Below are positions 52,112 through 61,488 of a DNA stretch of 64,000 nucleotides, piece after piece. Position 1 is the first letter of the stretch. The number at the start of each line of letters is the position of its first letter. The translations under genes and the position numbers were made by a program. The notes under the pieces are model-generated. The model was not told where the DNA came from. It ran no database searches and saw nothing but the letters and a program-made list of their open reading frames with translations. The DNA is from an uncultured Bacteroidales bacterium (lineage in GTDB: Bacteria > Bacteroidota > Bacteroidia > Bacteroidales > UBA932): NCBI GenBank assembly GCA_944326235.1, contig CALVDH010000014.1:1-64000 (forward strand). Reading direction: 5' to 3'.

Positions 52112-53541
52112 TGAGTCCCGCCGGAAAGACATATAAGAAACTGGACTGGATCCTGATCGGCTGCTACGTCCTGCTGGCCGTCTTCGGCTGGCTGAACATC
52201 TATGCCTCGACCTGGAGCGAGGAGGCCGAGGGAATATTCTCCCTGGCCTCGCGCAGCGGCAACCAGCTGCTGTGGATAGGTGCGGCGGCGGTGGTGGCCG
52301 TCATTGTCCTGTTCCTCAACACCCGGTTCTACAAGACAGTATCCTGGCCCCTGTACATCCTGTCGGCGGTACTCCTGGTAGCCGTACTGATCTTCGGGCA
52401 CGAGGTAAACGGTTCCAAGTCCTGGCTGGGCCTGCCCGGAGGGATTGCCGTCCAGCCCTCCGAGTTCTCCAAGATAGCCACCGCCCTCTGCCTTTCCCGG
52501 GTCATGGGCACCTACGGCTTCAACCTTACCCGGACCGCCGACTTCCTGAAGGTGGCCGCCATCATCATTGTCCCCGTGGGACTGATAGCGCTTGAGCCGG
52601 ACATAGGAACGATACTGGTGTACTGCTCCCTCGCCTTCATGCTGTACCGGGAGGGACTGCCAGGCCGGATTCTGGGATTCACCGGATATGCCGTCCTGCT
52701 GTTCCTGGTGACGCTCAAATTCTCCCCCTTCGTCTCCATCCTCATGACTGTCGGCACCATCGGAATCATCCGGACCCTGACCTCGCGCACACCCGTGCGG
52801 GTCTTCCTCATATATGCCGCCTTCATCGCGGCCGCGGCCTTCATTCCCAGGCTGCTGTCGGTCGAGGCGGTCGCCCGTGTCACCGGCATGGCGGCGGAGT
52901 ACTGGCTGCTGATCATCATTGCCCCCTTCCTCATCTGGTTCATTGTCCACAATGTCCGCAACAAGATGAAGGGCTGGGGCATCTACGTCCTGTCCCTGGT
53001 TCTGTCCCTGGTCCTGGTATTCTCGGTGGACTTCATATTCCACAATGTGCTTCAGCCGCACCACCGCGACAGGATAGAGAACCTGCTCGGCATATCCCAG
53101 GACCTGATGGGCGCAGGGTACAATGTCAATCAGTCCAAGATAGCCATCGGGTCCGGCGGACTGACCGGCAAGGGATTCCTGGAGGGGACCCAGACCAAGT
53201 TCAACTTCGTCCCGGAACAGAGCACAGACTTCATCTTCTGCACCATCGGAGAGGAATGGGGCTTCATCGGCAGCATCACCGTACTGGCCCTGTACCTCAT
53301 CATCATAATGCGCATCGTCACGTCGGCCGAGAAACAGAAGGACAAGGGTGCGCGGGTGTACAGCTACTGCGTGGCCTCAATCATCTTCATGCACGTGTTC
53401 GTCAATGTGGGCATGACCATAGGCATCATGCCGGTGGTGGGCATACCGCTGCCGCTGATAAGCTATGGAGGCTCGTCCTTCCTGACTTTCACGATACTGC
53501 TTTTCATCCATCTGAGATTTGACCTGGAAAGATGGAAATAG
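52111..53541 (+). CDS. rodA: Rod shape-determining protein RodA (SEDS glycosyltransferase)
   Basis: A 476-aa polytopic SEDS protein that polymerises glycan strands together with PBP2. It shows HEVNGSKSWLGLPGGIAVQP, LIALEPDIGTILVY and the C-terminal signature GIPLPLISYGGSSFLT. It is longer than the E. coli protein because of extra hydrophobic segments at about 195-315, as usual in Bacteroidota. Last gene of the rod-shape operon. Confidence 0.95.
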   Translation: MSPAGKTYKKLDWILIGCYVLLAVFGWLNIYASTWSEEAEGIFSLASRSGNQLLWIGAAAVVAVIVLFLNTRFYKTVSWPLYILSAVLLVAVLIFGHEVNGSKSWLGLPGGIAVQPSEFSKIATALCLSRVMGTYGFNLTRTADFLKVAAIIIVPVGLIALEPDIGTILVYCSLAFMLYREGLPGRILGFTGYAVLLFLVTLKFSPFVSILMTVGTIGIIRTLTSRTPVRVFLIYAAFIAAAAFIPRLLSVEAVARVTGMAAEYWLLIIIAPFLIWFIVHNVRNKMKGWGIYVLSLVLSLVLVFSVDFIFHNVLQPHHRDRIENLLGISQDLMGAGYNVNQSKIAIGSGGLTGKGFLEGTQTKFNFVPEQSTDFIFCTIGEEWGFIGSITVLALYLIIIMRIVTSAEKQKDKGARVYSYCVASIIFMHVFVNVGMTIGIMPVVGIPLPLISYGGSSFLTFTILLFIHLRFDLERWK

Positions 53542-53566
53542 GTGCAGTATGAGTTGAAAAAATTAC

Positions 53567-53574
53567 TACATTTG
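53567..53574 (+). promoter_or_regulatory. -7 box (TACATTTG) of gcvP
   Basis: TACATTTG fits TAnnTTTG, 44 bp before the ATG. A TTG exists at 53554 but is too close to act as -33. The 77-bp gap is too short to hold a glycine riboswitch. Confidence 0.5.
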
Positions 53575-53618
53575 AGGTTTGTTAGAAAATCCTTTAAAAT
53601 TCATAAAAAACACTGACT

Positions 53619-56441
53619 ATGCCACTCAATTTTGTAGACAGACACAACGGTCCGAGACAGTCTCAGATCAAGCACATGCTGGATGTCATCGGCGTGGGCT
53701 CCGTAGACGAGCTCATCAAGCAGACTATTCCCTCCGACATCCTGCTCAGCGAGCCCCTCAAGCTGGATGAGCACGTGTCCGAGCATGCCTATCTGGCACG
53801 TCTCAAGGAGGTTGCCTCCAAGAATAAACATTTCCGCTCGATGATCGGCCTGGGCTTCTACGGCACCGCCTCGCTGCCCGTAATCTCCCGCAACATCTTC
53901 GAGAACCCCTCGTGGTACACCTCCTACACTCCCTATCAGGCCGAGATATCCCAGGGCCGCCTGGAGGCTCTCATCAACTTCCAGACCATGATCTCCTCCC
54001 TGACCGGCTTCCCCATGTCGAACTGCTCCATGCTGGACGACGCCACCGCCGCCGGTGAGGCCATGAGGATGATCCACGAGCTCCGTCCCCGCGACGCCGT
54101 GAAGGCCGGAAAGAACACCTTCTTCGTGGACCGGAACATCTTCCCTCAGGTACTCTCGGTCATCGAGACCAGGGCCAAGGGTCTGGGCATAAAGGTAACC
54201 GTAGGCGACTGGAAGGAAGTCCTCGCAGCCGGTTTCGACCCCGAGTGCTACGGAGCGCTGCTCCAGTATCCCGCAGCTGACGGTGAGGTCCGCGACTACA
54301 CCGCATTCTGCGACGCAGCCCACAAGGCCGGTATGCTCGTGGCCGCCCACTGCGACATCCTCGCACTGGCAGTCATGAAGGAGCCCGCCGCATGGGGAGC
54401 TGACGTAGCTGTCGGAACTGCCCAGAGATTCGGACTCGGCATGGGTTACGGCGGTCCTACAGCAGGCTGGATGGCTACCCGCGACCAGTACAAGAGAAAT
54501 ATTCCCGGCCGTATCATCGGCGTATCCGTTGACCGTCTCGGCAAGAATGCCCTCCGTCTGGCCCTCCAGACCCGCGAGCAGCACATCAAGAGAGAGAAGG
54601 CCACCTCGAATATCTGCACCGCCACAGCCCTGATGGCAGTGATGTCCGGCATGTACGCTGCATATCACGGACCCGAGGGCATCCGCGAGATAGCCATGAA
54701 CGCCTTCAACTACGCCCATGCTATGGCAGCCCTGCTCCGCAAGGGTGGATATAAGCTCGCCAACGAGGACTTCTTCGACACCATCCGCGTACTCGGAGTC
54801 AATGCCGGCGAGATCCGCGAGAAGGCCGAGGCCGCAGGCTTCAACTTCTACTATCCCGATGACCAGACCGTACAGATCTCCTTCGACGAGCTGTCCGACT
54901 GCGCCGAGGCCGTGAAGATCGCTGAGATCTTCGGAGTCAAGGCTGAGTGCGCCCGCGGCACCGAGTATCCCGTGCCCATGAAGAGGGAGAGCGCCATCCT
55001 CACCGAGAGCATCTTCAACAAGTACCACTCGGAGACCGAGATGATGCGCTACATCAAGAAACTCGAGCGCAAGGACATCTCCCTGACCCACTCCATGATA
55101 CCTCTGGGCTCCTGCACCATGAAGCTCAACGCCGCAGCGGAGATGCTGCCCCTGAGCTGGAGCGAGCTCACCGACGTGCATCCCTTCGCTCCCACATGGC
55201 AGACCGAGGGCTACAACCAGATACTCTCCGAGCTGGAGCATGACCTCTGCGTCATTACCGGATTTGACCGCTGCTCCCTGCAGCCCAACTCCGGCGCCGC
55301 AGGCGAGTACGCCGGCCTGATGACCATCCGCCGCTATCTCGAGGCTCAGGGCCAGGGCTCGCGCAACACCGTCGTCATCCCTACCTCCGCTCACGGAACC
55401 AACCCCGCCAGCGCCGCCATGGCCGGATTCAACATCGTCCTGGTCGGCTGCGACGAGCACGGCAACATCAACGTGGACGAGCTGCGCCAGAAGGCCGAGG
55501 CCAACAAGGACAGCCTGGCCGGCATCATGATCACCTATCCCTCGACCCACGGAGTATTCGAGGTCAAGATCCGCGAGATCTGCAACATCATCCACGAGAA
55601 CGGCGGTCAGGTCTACATGGACGGAGCCAACATGAACGGCCAGGTCGGCATCACCAACCCCGGCTTCATCGGCGCCGACGTATGCCACCTCAACCTGCAC
55701 AAGACCTTCGCAATGCCTCACGGCGGCGGCGGTCCCGGAGTAGGCGCCATCTGCGTGGCTGCCCACCTCTCGCCCTACGTTCCCGGACATCCCGTAATGC
55801 CTCAGTGCGGCGGTCATGACGTGACTGCAGTGGCATCGGCTCCCTACGGCAGCCCCCTGCTCGCTCCCATCACCCACGCCTACATCAAGCTGCTCGGTCC
55901 TGACGGACTGCGCAAGGCTACCGAGATGGCCATCGTCAATGCCAACTATCTGGCTTCCCGCCTGTCCAAGGAGTTCAACATCTACTACACCGGAGTCACC
56001 GGACGTGTGGCCCACGAGTGCATCGTAGACCTGCAGAACTTCAAGGCTGACTACGGAGTGGACGCCACCGACATAGCCAAGCGTCTGATGGACTACGGAT
56101 TCCACGCTCCCACCCTCTCCTTCCCCGTACACGAGACCCTGATGGTGGAGCCCACCGAGAGCGAGTCCCTCGAGGAGCTCGACCGCTTCGTGGACGCCAT
56201 GATCAGCATCAAGAGAGAGTGCGAGGCCATCAAGGAAGGCAAGGCCGACAAGAACGACAACGTCGTGAAGATGGCGCCCCACACCGCCGAGGAGGTATGC
56301 TCCGACTCCTGGAGCCATCCCTACTCCCGCGAGGAGGCCGCCTATCCCCTCGAGTGGATCCGCGACAACAAGTTCTGGCCTGCATGCGCCAGGGTGGACA
56401 ACGGCTACGGTGACCGCAACCTCGTTCCTGTAGTGAAGTAA
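53619..56441 (+). CDS. gcvP: Glycine dehydrogenase (decarboxylating), single-chain P protein
   Basis: A 940-aa PLP enzyme of the glycine cleavage system. Both halves of the P protein are in one chain: DRHNGPRQSQIKHMLDVIG and YTPYQAEISQGRLEALINFQ in the first, IPLGSCTMKLNAAAEMLPL and the PLP-lysine site LNLHKTFAMPHGGGGPG in the second. Length is usual. The T and H proteins are not adjacent. Codon usage is strongly biased, with frequent CTC, ATC and CGC, as expected of a highly expressed gene. A terminator follows. Confidence 0.97.
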   Translation: MPLNFVDRHNGPRQSQIKHMLDVIGVGSVDELIKQTIPSDILLSEPLKLDEHVSEHAYLARLKEVASKNKHFRSMIGLGFYGTASLPVISRNIFENPSWYTSYTPYQAEISQGRLEALINFQTMISSLTGFPMSNCSMLDDATAAGEAMRMIHELRPRDAVKAGKNTFFVDRNIFPQVLSVIETRAKGLGIKVTVGDWKEVLAAGFDPECYGALLQYPAADGEVRDYTAFCDAAHKAGMLVAAHCDILALAVMKEPAAWGADVAVGTAQRFGLGMGYGGPTAGWMATRDQYKRNIPGRIIGVSVDRLGKNALRLALQTREQHIKREKATSNICTATALMAVMSGMYAAYHGPEGIREIAMNAFNYAHAMAALLRKGGYKLANEDFFDTIRVLGVNAGEIREKAEAAGFNFYYPDDQTVQISFDELSDCAEAVKIAEIFGVKAECARGTEYPVPMKRESAILTESIFNKYHSETEMMRYIKKLERKDISLTHSMIPLGSCTMKLNAAAEMLPLSWSELTDVHPFAPTWQTEGYNQILSELEHDLCVITGFDRCSLQPNSGAAGEYAGLMTIRRYLEAQGQGSRNTVVIPTSAHGTNPASAAMAGFNIVLVGCDEHGNINVDELRQKAEANKDSLAGIMITYPSTHGVFEVKIREICNIIHENGGQVYMDGANMNGQVGITNPGFIGADVCHLNLHKTFAMPHGGGGPGVGAICVAAHLSPYVPGHPVMPQCGGHDVTAVASAPYGSPLLAPITHAYIKLLGPDGLRKATEMAIVNANYLASRLSKEFNIYYTGVTGRVAHECIVDLQNFKADYGVDATDIAKRLMDYGFHAPTLSFPVHETLMVEPTESESLEELDRFVDAMISIKRECEAIKEGKADKNDNVVKMAPHTAEEVCSDSWSHPYSREEAAYPLEWIRDNKFWPACARVDNGYGDRNLVPVVK

Positions 56442-56466
56442 CGGGCACACCTGAGATTTACCCGAT

Positions 56467-56507
56467 GAGGCTGTGGCTGGAATGCGTTTCGGACACAGCC
56501 TCTTTTT
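56467..56507 (+). terminator. Rho-independent terminator of gcvP
   Basis: GAGGCTGTG (56467-56475) pairs perfectly with CACAGCCTC (56494-56502), followed by TTTTT. Confidence 0.9.
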
Positions 56508-56540
56508 CAATTTACTCAAACACATCTTATTCCTATTCCT

Positions 56541-59459
56541 ATGAATGACATCCTTCTATCCGGACTCCTCAACCTCTTCGCCCTCTTCGGCGCAGTGAAC
56601 CGGACCGACAAGAGCCGGTCCCTGCAGATGCTCTCCAACTACCTGACCAAGCACTTCGGCGTCAGGATGCTGGACGACTACCTGCCGCTGTACTCCGACC
56701 TGAGGGATTTCTACGACATATCGCCGGAGCTGGACAAGGACGCCATCATAGAAGGTATATGCAGCAACATCAAGCACAGGATATCCCGCGAGGACCAGAC
56801 CCTGATGCTGCTGCGTCTGATGGAATTCTGCGATCCCACTCCGGGCTCCGATAAAGGAGAGAGTATCGCGGAGGAGAACATGCAGATATTCCGCAAGGTG
56901 GCCGAGCTCTTCGAAGTGGACGGAGACATCTTTGCGGACTTCGTATGCTATGTTTCCGGAGAGACCAACGCACATGTGCTCACCCTCACCCGCGATGGGA
57001 TGAACGGCGAGCTGCGCCTAATCAACCTTGAGAGATACAACAAGATTCTCTTCAGTTACAATGGCCCCGACACAGTGCTGATGAACGACATTCCCGTCCT
57101 TCCGGGCACATTCCTCGTATGGCAGCAGAGCGGCGTGCTCAAAAGCAGGCACATGCTCCCGCTCTACTACAGCAACATCTCCGCCCTGTACGACTCCGGA
57201 TGCCGGAAACACGAGATAGTCCTCTCCGGCAGAGACATCAACTTCCGTTTTCCGGGAAGCGACAACGGCATGCACGACCTCACATTCGACCTACGCAGCG
57301 GACAGCTGGTAGCCGTCATGGGAGGCAGCGGAACCGGCAAGTCCACCCTGCTGTCCCTACTAAACGGCACCATACCGCCCGACAGCGGCTCCATAACCCT
57401 CAACGGCCGGGACATCTCCGACCCCAAGGTCAAGGACCTGATCGGTTTCGTACCGCAGGACGACCTGCTGATCGAGGAACTGACAGTCTACGAGAACCTG
57501 ATGTTCACCGCCCGCCTCTGCTTCGCCGACCTGAGCATGGAGGAGATATCCGCCAGGGTTGACACCATACTCCGGGAACTCGGCCTTGAGAGCACCAAGC
57601 ATCTGAAAGTCGGCTCACCTATCCACAAATACATCTCCGGAGGCCAGCGCAAACGGCTCAACATCGCCCTCGAGCTCATCCGCGAACCTGCAGTACTGTT
57701 TCTGGACGAGCCCACTTCCGGCCTATCCTCATCCGATTCCGAGAAGGTAATCAACCTGCTCAAGGAACAGACCTATAAGGGAAAGCTCATAGTGGTCAAT
57801 ATCCACCAGCCTTCCTCCGACATATTCAAGCTCTTCGACCGGCTGTGGCTGCTCGACAGAGGCGGCTATCCGGTTTACGACGGCAATCCGATCGAGGCCG
57901 TCACCTACTTCAAGCGGGCTGCCAACTACGCCGACGCAGAAATAAGCACCTGCTCCCTCTGCGGCAATGTCAATCCGGAAATCATCCTCAACATCATAGA
58001 CGAAAAAGCGCTGGATGACAGAGGCCAGATCACCGGCAAGCGGAAAGTATCACCGCAGGAATGGCACAGAATGTACCTGAAGAGGACGGACAGAAGCGCC
58101 CCAGTGGAACGAAGGGACATTCCGGAGACGGAACAGACGCGGCCGTCGAAACTGAAACAGCTGCTGATTTTCCTGCAGAGAAACCTGCGGACCAAGCTTC
58201 CCGACACCCAATACCTGCTCATCACCCTTGCCGAAACCCCGCTGCTTGCCCTGATTGTAGCCCTGCTCACCCGCTACGCCCCCGAGAGCGGATACACCGT
58301 CATTGACAACAAGAACCTGGTATCCTATCTCTTCATGGCCGTCATCGTAGCCATTTTCGCCGGGATGAGCGTCAGTGCCGAGGAAATTTTCAGGGACAGG
58401 GCCCTGCTCAAGCGGGAGAAGTTCCTGCGGCTGTCCCGTTCCTCCTACCTGTGGTCCAAGATAATCTACCTCGGCGGAGTGTCACTTATCCAGACCCTGC
58501 TCTTCATCCTGGTCGGAAACACCGTCATGGGCATCGGATTCGGATTCTGGTTCTGGTGGCTCATTCTCTTCCTCTCGGCCGTACTGGCCAACCTGACCGG
58601 CCTCATCCTCTCCCAGTCCCTGAGTTCGATAGTCTCGATATACATCACCATTCCCCTGCTGCTCATTCCCCAGATCCTGCTCTGCGGCCTGGTGGTCAAG
58701 TTCGAGGACCTCACACCGCGCTCAACCACAGGGAACGTACCGGTAATCGGGGACGTGATTCCCTCACGGTGGGCCTTCGAAGCCCTGGCTGTCAGCTCAT
58801 TTGCCTACAATGATTTCGAGAGGGACATCTTCGGATACGACAAGGTCAAGTACCAGACCCAGTACTACCGCACCGCATACATCAGCGAACTGGACTCGAG
58901 GCTGGAGAATGCCGACAGCACGGACCTGGAGACAGTTCGCCGCGGAATACCGGTACTCTGGGAGCGGTTCGACATCAGGCCATATGAAGGCCGGCTGGAA
59001 AATATCCGCTACGGAACATTCGACACGACTCTACGGGCAGACATCAGGGAATGGCTGACTTACGCAGAAGACACTCTGGGGACAATAGGCACCGGAGCCA
59101 CCCTCGCAGCCGACCGGATTCTTACGGACTACCGGAACAAATACGGACGGGAAGCGCTGCTGGAGCTGCGCAGGGACAACTGGAACAATTTTCTGGAGTC
59201 TCTGGTCATCAATTCTGCCTCGGACGAGCTGTACACCGTTATCGACGGGACCATTGTGCCCAGGGTCGGGCAAGTATGGCTCGACCCTCCCTCCCATAAC
59301 GGCAGGGCCCCGTTCTACAGTTCGACCAAAATTGTAGGAAATCTGAAAATCAGCACCCTGGCATACAATACAGGGATTCTTGTCCTTATGTGCCTGAGTG
59401 CCGGATTACTGCTCTTCCTGGATATTCCCGGGAGGTTCCTGAGAAAACGTGGAAATTAG
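56541..59459 (+). CDS. ABC half-transporter (ABCG/ABC-2 type) with N-terminal helical TerB-like domain
   Basis: A 972-aa fusion. Residues 1-130 are helical and acidic (LFALFGAVNRTDKSRSLQML, LMLLRLMEFCD) and resemble TerB-like modules; this is tentative. Residues 130-230 are a beta-rich linker domain. The ATPase has Walker A GGSGTGKSTLLSLLNG (about 261), signature YISGGQRKRLN (about 365) and Walker B VLFLDEPTSGLSS (about 385). The ABC-2 membrane domain begins at about 560; between its last two helices lies an unusually large soluble region (about 755-935) that should be extracytoplasmic. The substrate is unknown; an export or envelope role is likely. Confidence 0.88.
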   Translation: MNDILLSGLLNLFALFGAVNRTDKSRSLQMLSNYLTKHFGVRMLDDYLPLYSDLRDFYDISPELDKDAIIEGICSNIKHRISREDQTLMLLRLMEFCDPTPGSDKGESIAEENMQIFRKVAELFEVDGDIFADFVCYVSGETNAHVLTLTRDGMNGELRLINLERYNKILFSYNGPDTVLMNDIPVLPGTFLVWQQSGVLKSRHMLPLYYSNISALYDSGCRKHEIVLSGRDINFRFPGSDNGMHDLTFDLRSGQLVAVMGGSGTGKSTLLSLLNGTIPPDSGSITLNGRDISDPKVKDLIGFVPQDDLLIEELTVYENLMFTARLCFADLSMEEISARVDTILRELGLESTKHLKVGSPIHKYISGGQRKRLNIALELIREPAVLFLDEPTSGLSSSDSEKVINLLKEQTYKGKLIVVNIHQPSSDIFKLFDRLWLLDRGGYPVYDGNPIEAVTYFKRAANYADAEISTCSLCGNVNPEIILNIIDEKALDDRGQITGKRKVSPQEWHRMYLKRTDRSAPVERRDIPETEQTRPSKLKQLLIFLQRNLRTKLPDTQYLLITLAETPLLALIVALLTRYAPESGYTVIDNKNLVSYLFMAVIVAIFAGMSVSAEEIFRDRALLKREKFLRLSRSSYLWSKIIYLGGVSLIQTLLFILVGNTVMGIGFGFWFWWLILFLSAVLANLTGLILSQSLSSIVSIYITIPLLLIPQILLCGLVVKFEDLTPRSTTGNVPVIGDVIPSRWAFEALAVSSFAYNDFERDIFGYDKVKYQTQYYRTAYISELDSRLENADSTDLETVRRGIPVLWERFDIRPYEGRLENIRYGTFDTTLRADIREWLTYAEDTLGTIGTGATLAADRILTDYRNKYGREALLELRRDNWNNFLESLVINSASDELYTVIDGTIVPRVGQVWLDPPSHNGRAPFYSSTKIVGNLKISTLAYNTGILVLMCLSAGLLLFLDIPGRFLRKRGN

Positions 59460-59490
59460 TTGCTATTTTTTACAAAACATCCTATCTTTG
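59460..59490 (+). promoter_or_regulatory. Promoter of the 59513 lipoprotein gene
   Basis: TTG 59460-59462, 20 bp, TATCTTTG 59483-59490: a textbook Bacteroidota promoter, 22 bp before the ATG. Confidence 0.85.
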
Positions 59491-59512
59491 TCCAAAATAA
59501 TATCTAACCGCG

Positions 59513-60307
59513 ATGAAAAAAATCACACTTCTTTTAGCTGCCGCCATGATGGTGCTCGTGTGCGCCTGCGGCAACAATCAAGGCAACAAGAAAAAATCCG
59601 AGACTAAAACCAACGTAGAAGAGCAGTACATCAAGGCTGATCTCAAAATCAAGCTCGACTCCCTCGTTAAGGAAATGGGACGTCTCTCTACTCCTGTCAT
59701 CGTCGATATCCAGAACGGAGAACTTACTCTTACAGACAAGGAGAAGAGAAACAAACCCGCATACCTTCTCCCTGCATCCAAGGCTGACGAGGCCGTTACC
59801 CTCAACGAGAAATACAGAGCAGTGGTCATGCTGGGCTGCGACATGACAGTCGCCCAACTCTACGGCATGCCTGTTGACAGCTACAAGCAGGCTATCGCCA
59901 AACTGCAGGCCGACATCAATAATCCCGCCTTCGGCAACGCCCAGTCAGAGGAGTCTCTCGAGTCCAGAATAGAGAAATTCTACAACGAGTCCGTAAAGGC
60001 CGGTACAGTCAACCTTTTCTGGGAGGCCGTAGTTGCCGGTACCGTAGAGCAGCTATTCATCATCACTCAGAACATCGACAAGTTCCTGCCCTGCTTCGAT
60101 GACAAGGCCGCTTCAGAGGTTTCCTATCGTTTCATCCTCGTGCACGAGGGTATCAAGTCCCTGATTCCCTACCATCCCGAGCTTGAACAGCTCCAGACCA
60201 TTCTGAAGCCTCTCGAGGTAATCAACGCCACCAACACAGCCGAGCTCCGTGACCAACTCCTCGAGCTCAAGGGCGCTATCGAGAATGCACGCGGCCAGCT
60301 CCTCTAG
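59513..60307 (+). CDS. Lipoprotein of unknown function
   Basis: A 264-aa lipoprotein (lipobox VCAC, Cys19) followed by a Lys/Asn-rich spacer. The mature part is mostly helical with an amphipathic start (KLDSLVKEMGRLSTPVIVDI) and long helices to the end (LEQLQTILKPLEVINA). It has its own strong promoter and its own terminator, so it is a single-gene unit. Its codon use is less GC-biased than its neighbours, as in highly expressed small lipoproteins. No family is recognised. Confidence 0.8.
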   Translation: MKKITLLLAAAMMVLVCACGNNQGNKKKSETKTNVEEQYIKADLKIKLDSLVKEMGRLSTPVIVDIQNGELTLTDKEKRNKPAYLLPASKADEAVTLNEKYRAVVMLGCDMTVAQLYGMPVDSYKQAIAKLQADINNPAFGNAQSEESLESRIEKFYNESVKAGTVNLFWEAVVAGTVEQLFIITQNIDKFLPCFDDKAASEVSYRFILVHEGIKSLIPYHPELEQLQTILKPLEVINATNTAELRDQLLELKGAIENARGQLL

Positions 60308-60331
60308 TCCACGGACATAACACACCATAGC

Positions 60332-60362
60332 AAAAAGCGGCGGGGAAAAACCCCGCCGCTTT
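60332..60362. terminator. Bidirectional terminator between the lipoprotein gene and cydB
   Basis: AAAAGCGGCGGGG (60332-60344) and CCCCGCCGCTTTT (60350-60362) pair perfectly around AAAAA; both directions end in a U run. Confidence 0.93.
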
Positions 60363-60385
60363 TCGTCATAATAGACAACAGCACT

Positions 60386-61486
60386 CTACCGCATCTTGCG
60401 CCATGCCCATACGATATAGGCTATGACAAAGGGAATCGCTATGGACACCCAGGCCATCACCTTGAGGGTGAAGAGGCTCGAAGAGCTGTTGTAGAGAGTC
60501 AGGGAGCTCTGCAGGTCCACGGTCGATACGTAGTAGGCGGTGTCATTAAAACCGGCGCAGAGCAGGATGGCCCAGACAGCCAGCAAGGCTCCGCCGCCTA
60601 CGATGTAGAAGTTCTGTCTGACTCCCTTGCCGAGGAAATGCCTTGCAAGTCCGGCGAGTACGAGCACCACTCCTGACAGGAACACTACGGCTATCCACCA
60701 GGTGTGCAGCATATTGTGCAGATACTTGAAAGGCTCGGCAGATATTGTGCCTGTAGCGGGATCCACCGCATATCCGGTCTTGAGGAACATCCACAGCACG
60801 AAAGCCACGAAAGTCAGGACAAATGCAGGAGCCGTGATCATTAGCCTCTTACGGCATTTCTCCGCAAATGCACCTACATCCGGTTTCATCAGAAGGTAGA
60901 GCAGTCCAAGGGTCCTGGCAGCCAGGAATACCACTACTCCAAGAAGCAGGTTCATCGGATTTGCCAGAGCATCCAGTCCGTGCCAGCCGTTTGCCCAGCG
61001 GGAAATGGCCGGAGACGCAGCATCCGTTATGGACACCTTGTCCACCGTAAAGGCCCCGCCGGTGAAGAAAGTACCGACAGCCACCCCGAGCAGGAATGTT
61101 CCGAGAGCACCGTTGAGAAAGAGGAATATCTCAAATGTACGGGCGCCGAAGAGGTTGCCTGCAGCCTTGCGGTATTCGAAGGAGAATGACTGAATTACGA
61201 AAAGCAGCAGGATGCAGATCCACAGCCAGTAGGCTCCGCCGAAACTGGTTGAATAGAACAGGGGGAAGGATGCGAAGGCGGCACCTCCGAAAGTCACGAG
61301 GGTCGTGAAGGTTATTTCCCATTTATGCCCTGCATATTTTACTACAAAGTCCTTTTCCTCCTCTGAGGAAGCAGTGCGGAGCAGCAGACCCTGCGCTCCC
61401 TGTACGAAGAGCAGGAACACTAAAATGGCTCCGAGAAGGGCAACCAGGGCCCACCAGTAATGTTGCAGAAAATACAGTGTATCCAT
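60386..61486 (-). CDS. cydB: Cytochrome bd ubiquinol oxidase subunit II
   Basis: A 366-aa inner-membrane subunit with about eight helices, of the CydB family (YFLQHYWWALVALLGAILVFL, the GHKWEITFTTLVTFGGAAFASFPLFYS region, and a basic C terminus WAWRKMR). With CydA it reduces oxygen using quinol at low oxygen. It follows cydA by 2 bp. Confidence 0.94.
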   Translation of the reverse strand: MDTLYFLQHYWWALVALLGAILVFLLFVQGAQGLLLRTASSEEEKDFVVKYAGHKWEITFTTLVTFGGAAFASFPLFYSTSFGGAYWLWICILLLFVIQSFSFEYRKAAGNLFGARTFEIFLFLNGALGTFLLGVAVGTFFTGGAFTVDKVSITDAASPAISRWANGWHGLDALANPMNLLLGVVVFLAARTLGLLYLLMKPDVGAFAEKCRKRLMITAPAFVLTFVAFVLWMFLKTGYAVDPATGTISAEPFKYLHNMLHTWWIAVVFLSGVVLVLAGLARHFLGKGVRQNFYIVGGGALLAVWAILLCAGFNDTAYYVSTVDLQSSLTLYNSSSSLFTLKVMAWVSIAIPFVIAYIVWAWRKMR

Positions 61487-61488
61487 AA

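Noticed and set aside
53542-53618. Possible glycine riboswitch before gcvP.
   Set aside because: The gap is only 77 bp, mostly occupied by the promoter, and shows no aptamer-like stems.
53601-56525. A 974-codon open frame antisense to gcvP, and similar ones opposite PBP1A (37581-39887), the sensor phosphatase (43027-44997) and the SusG-like gene (13309-15225).
   Set aside because: Their peptides are low-complexity Val/Gly/His/Leu-rich with no domains. Long antisense frames are expected where codons in GC-rich genes avoid TTA, CTA and TCA.
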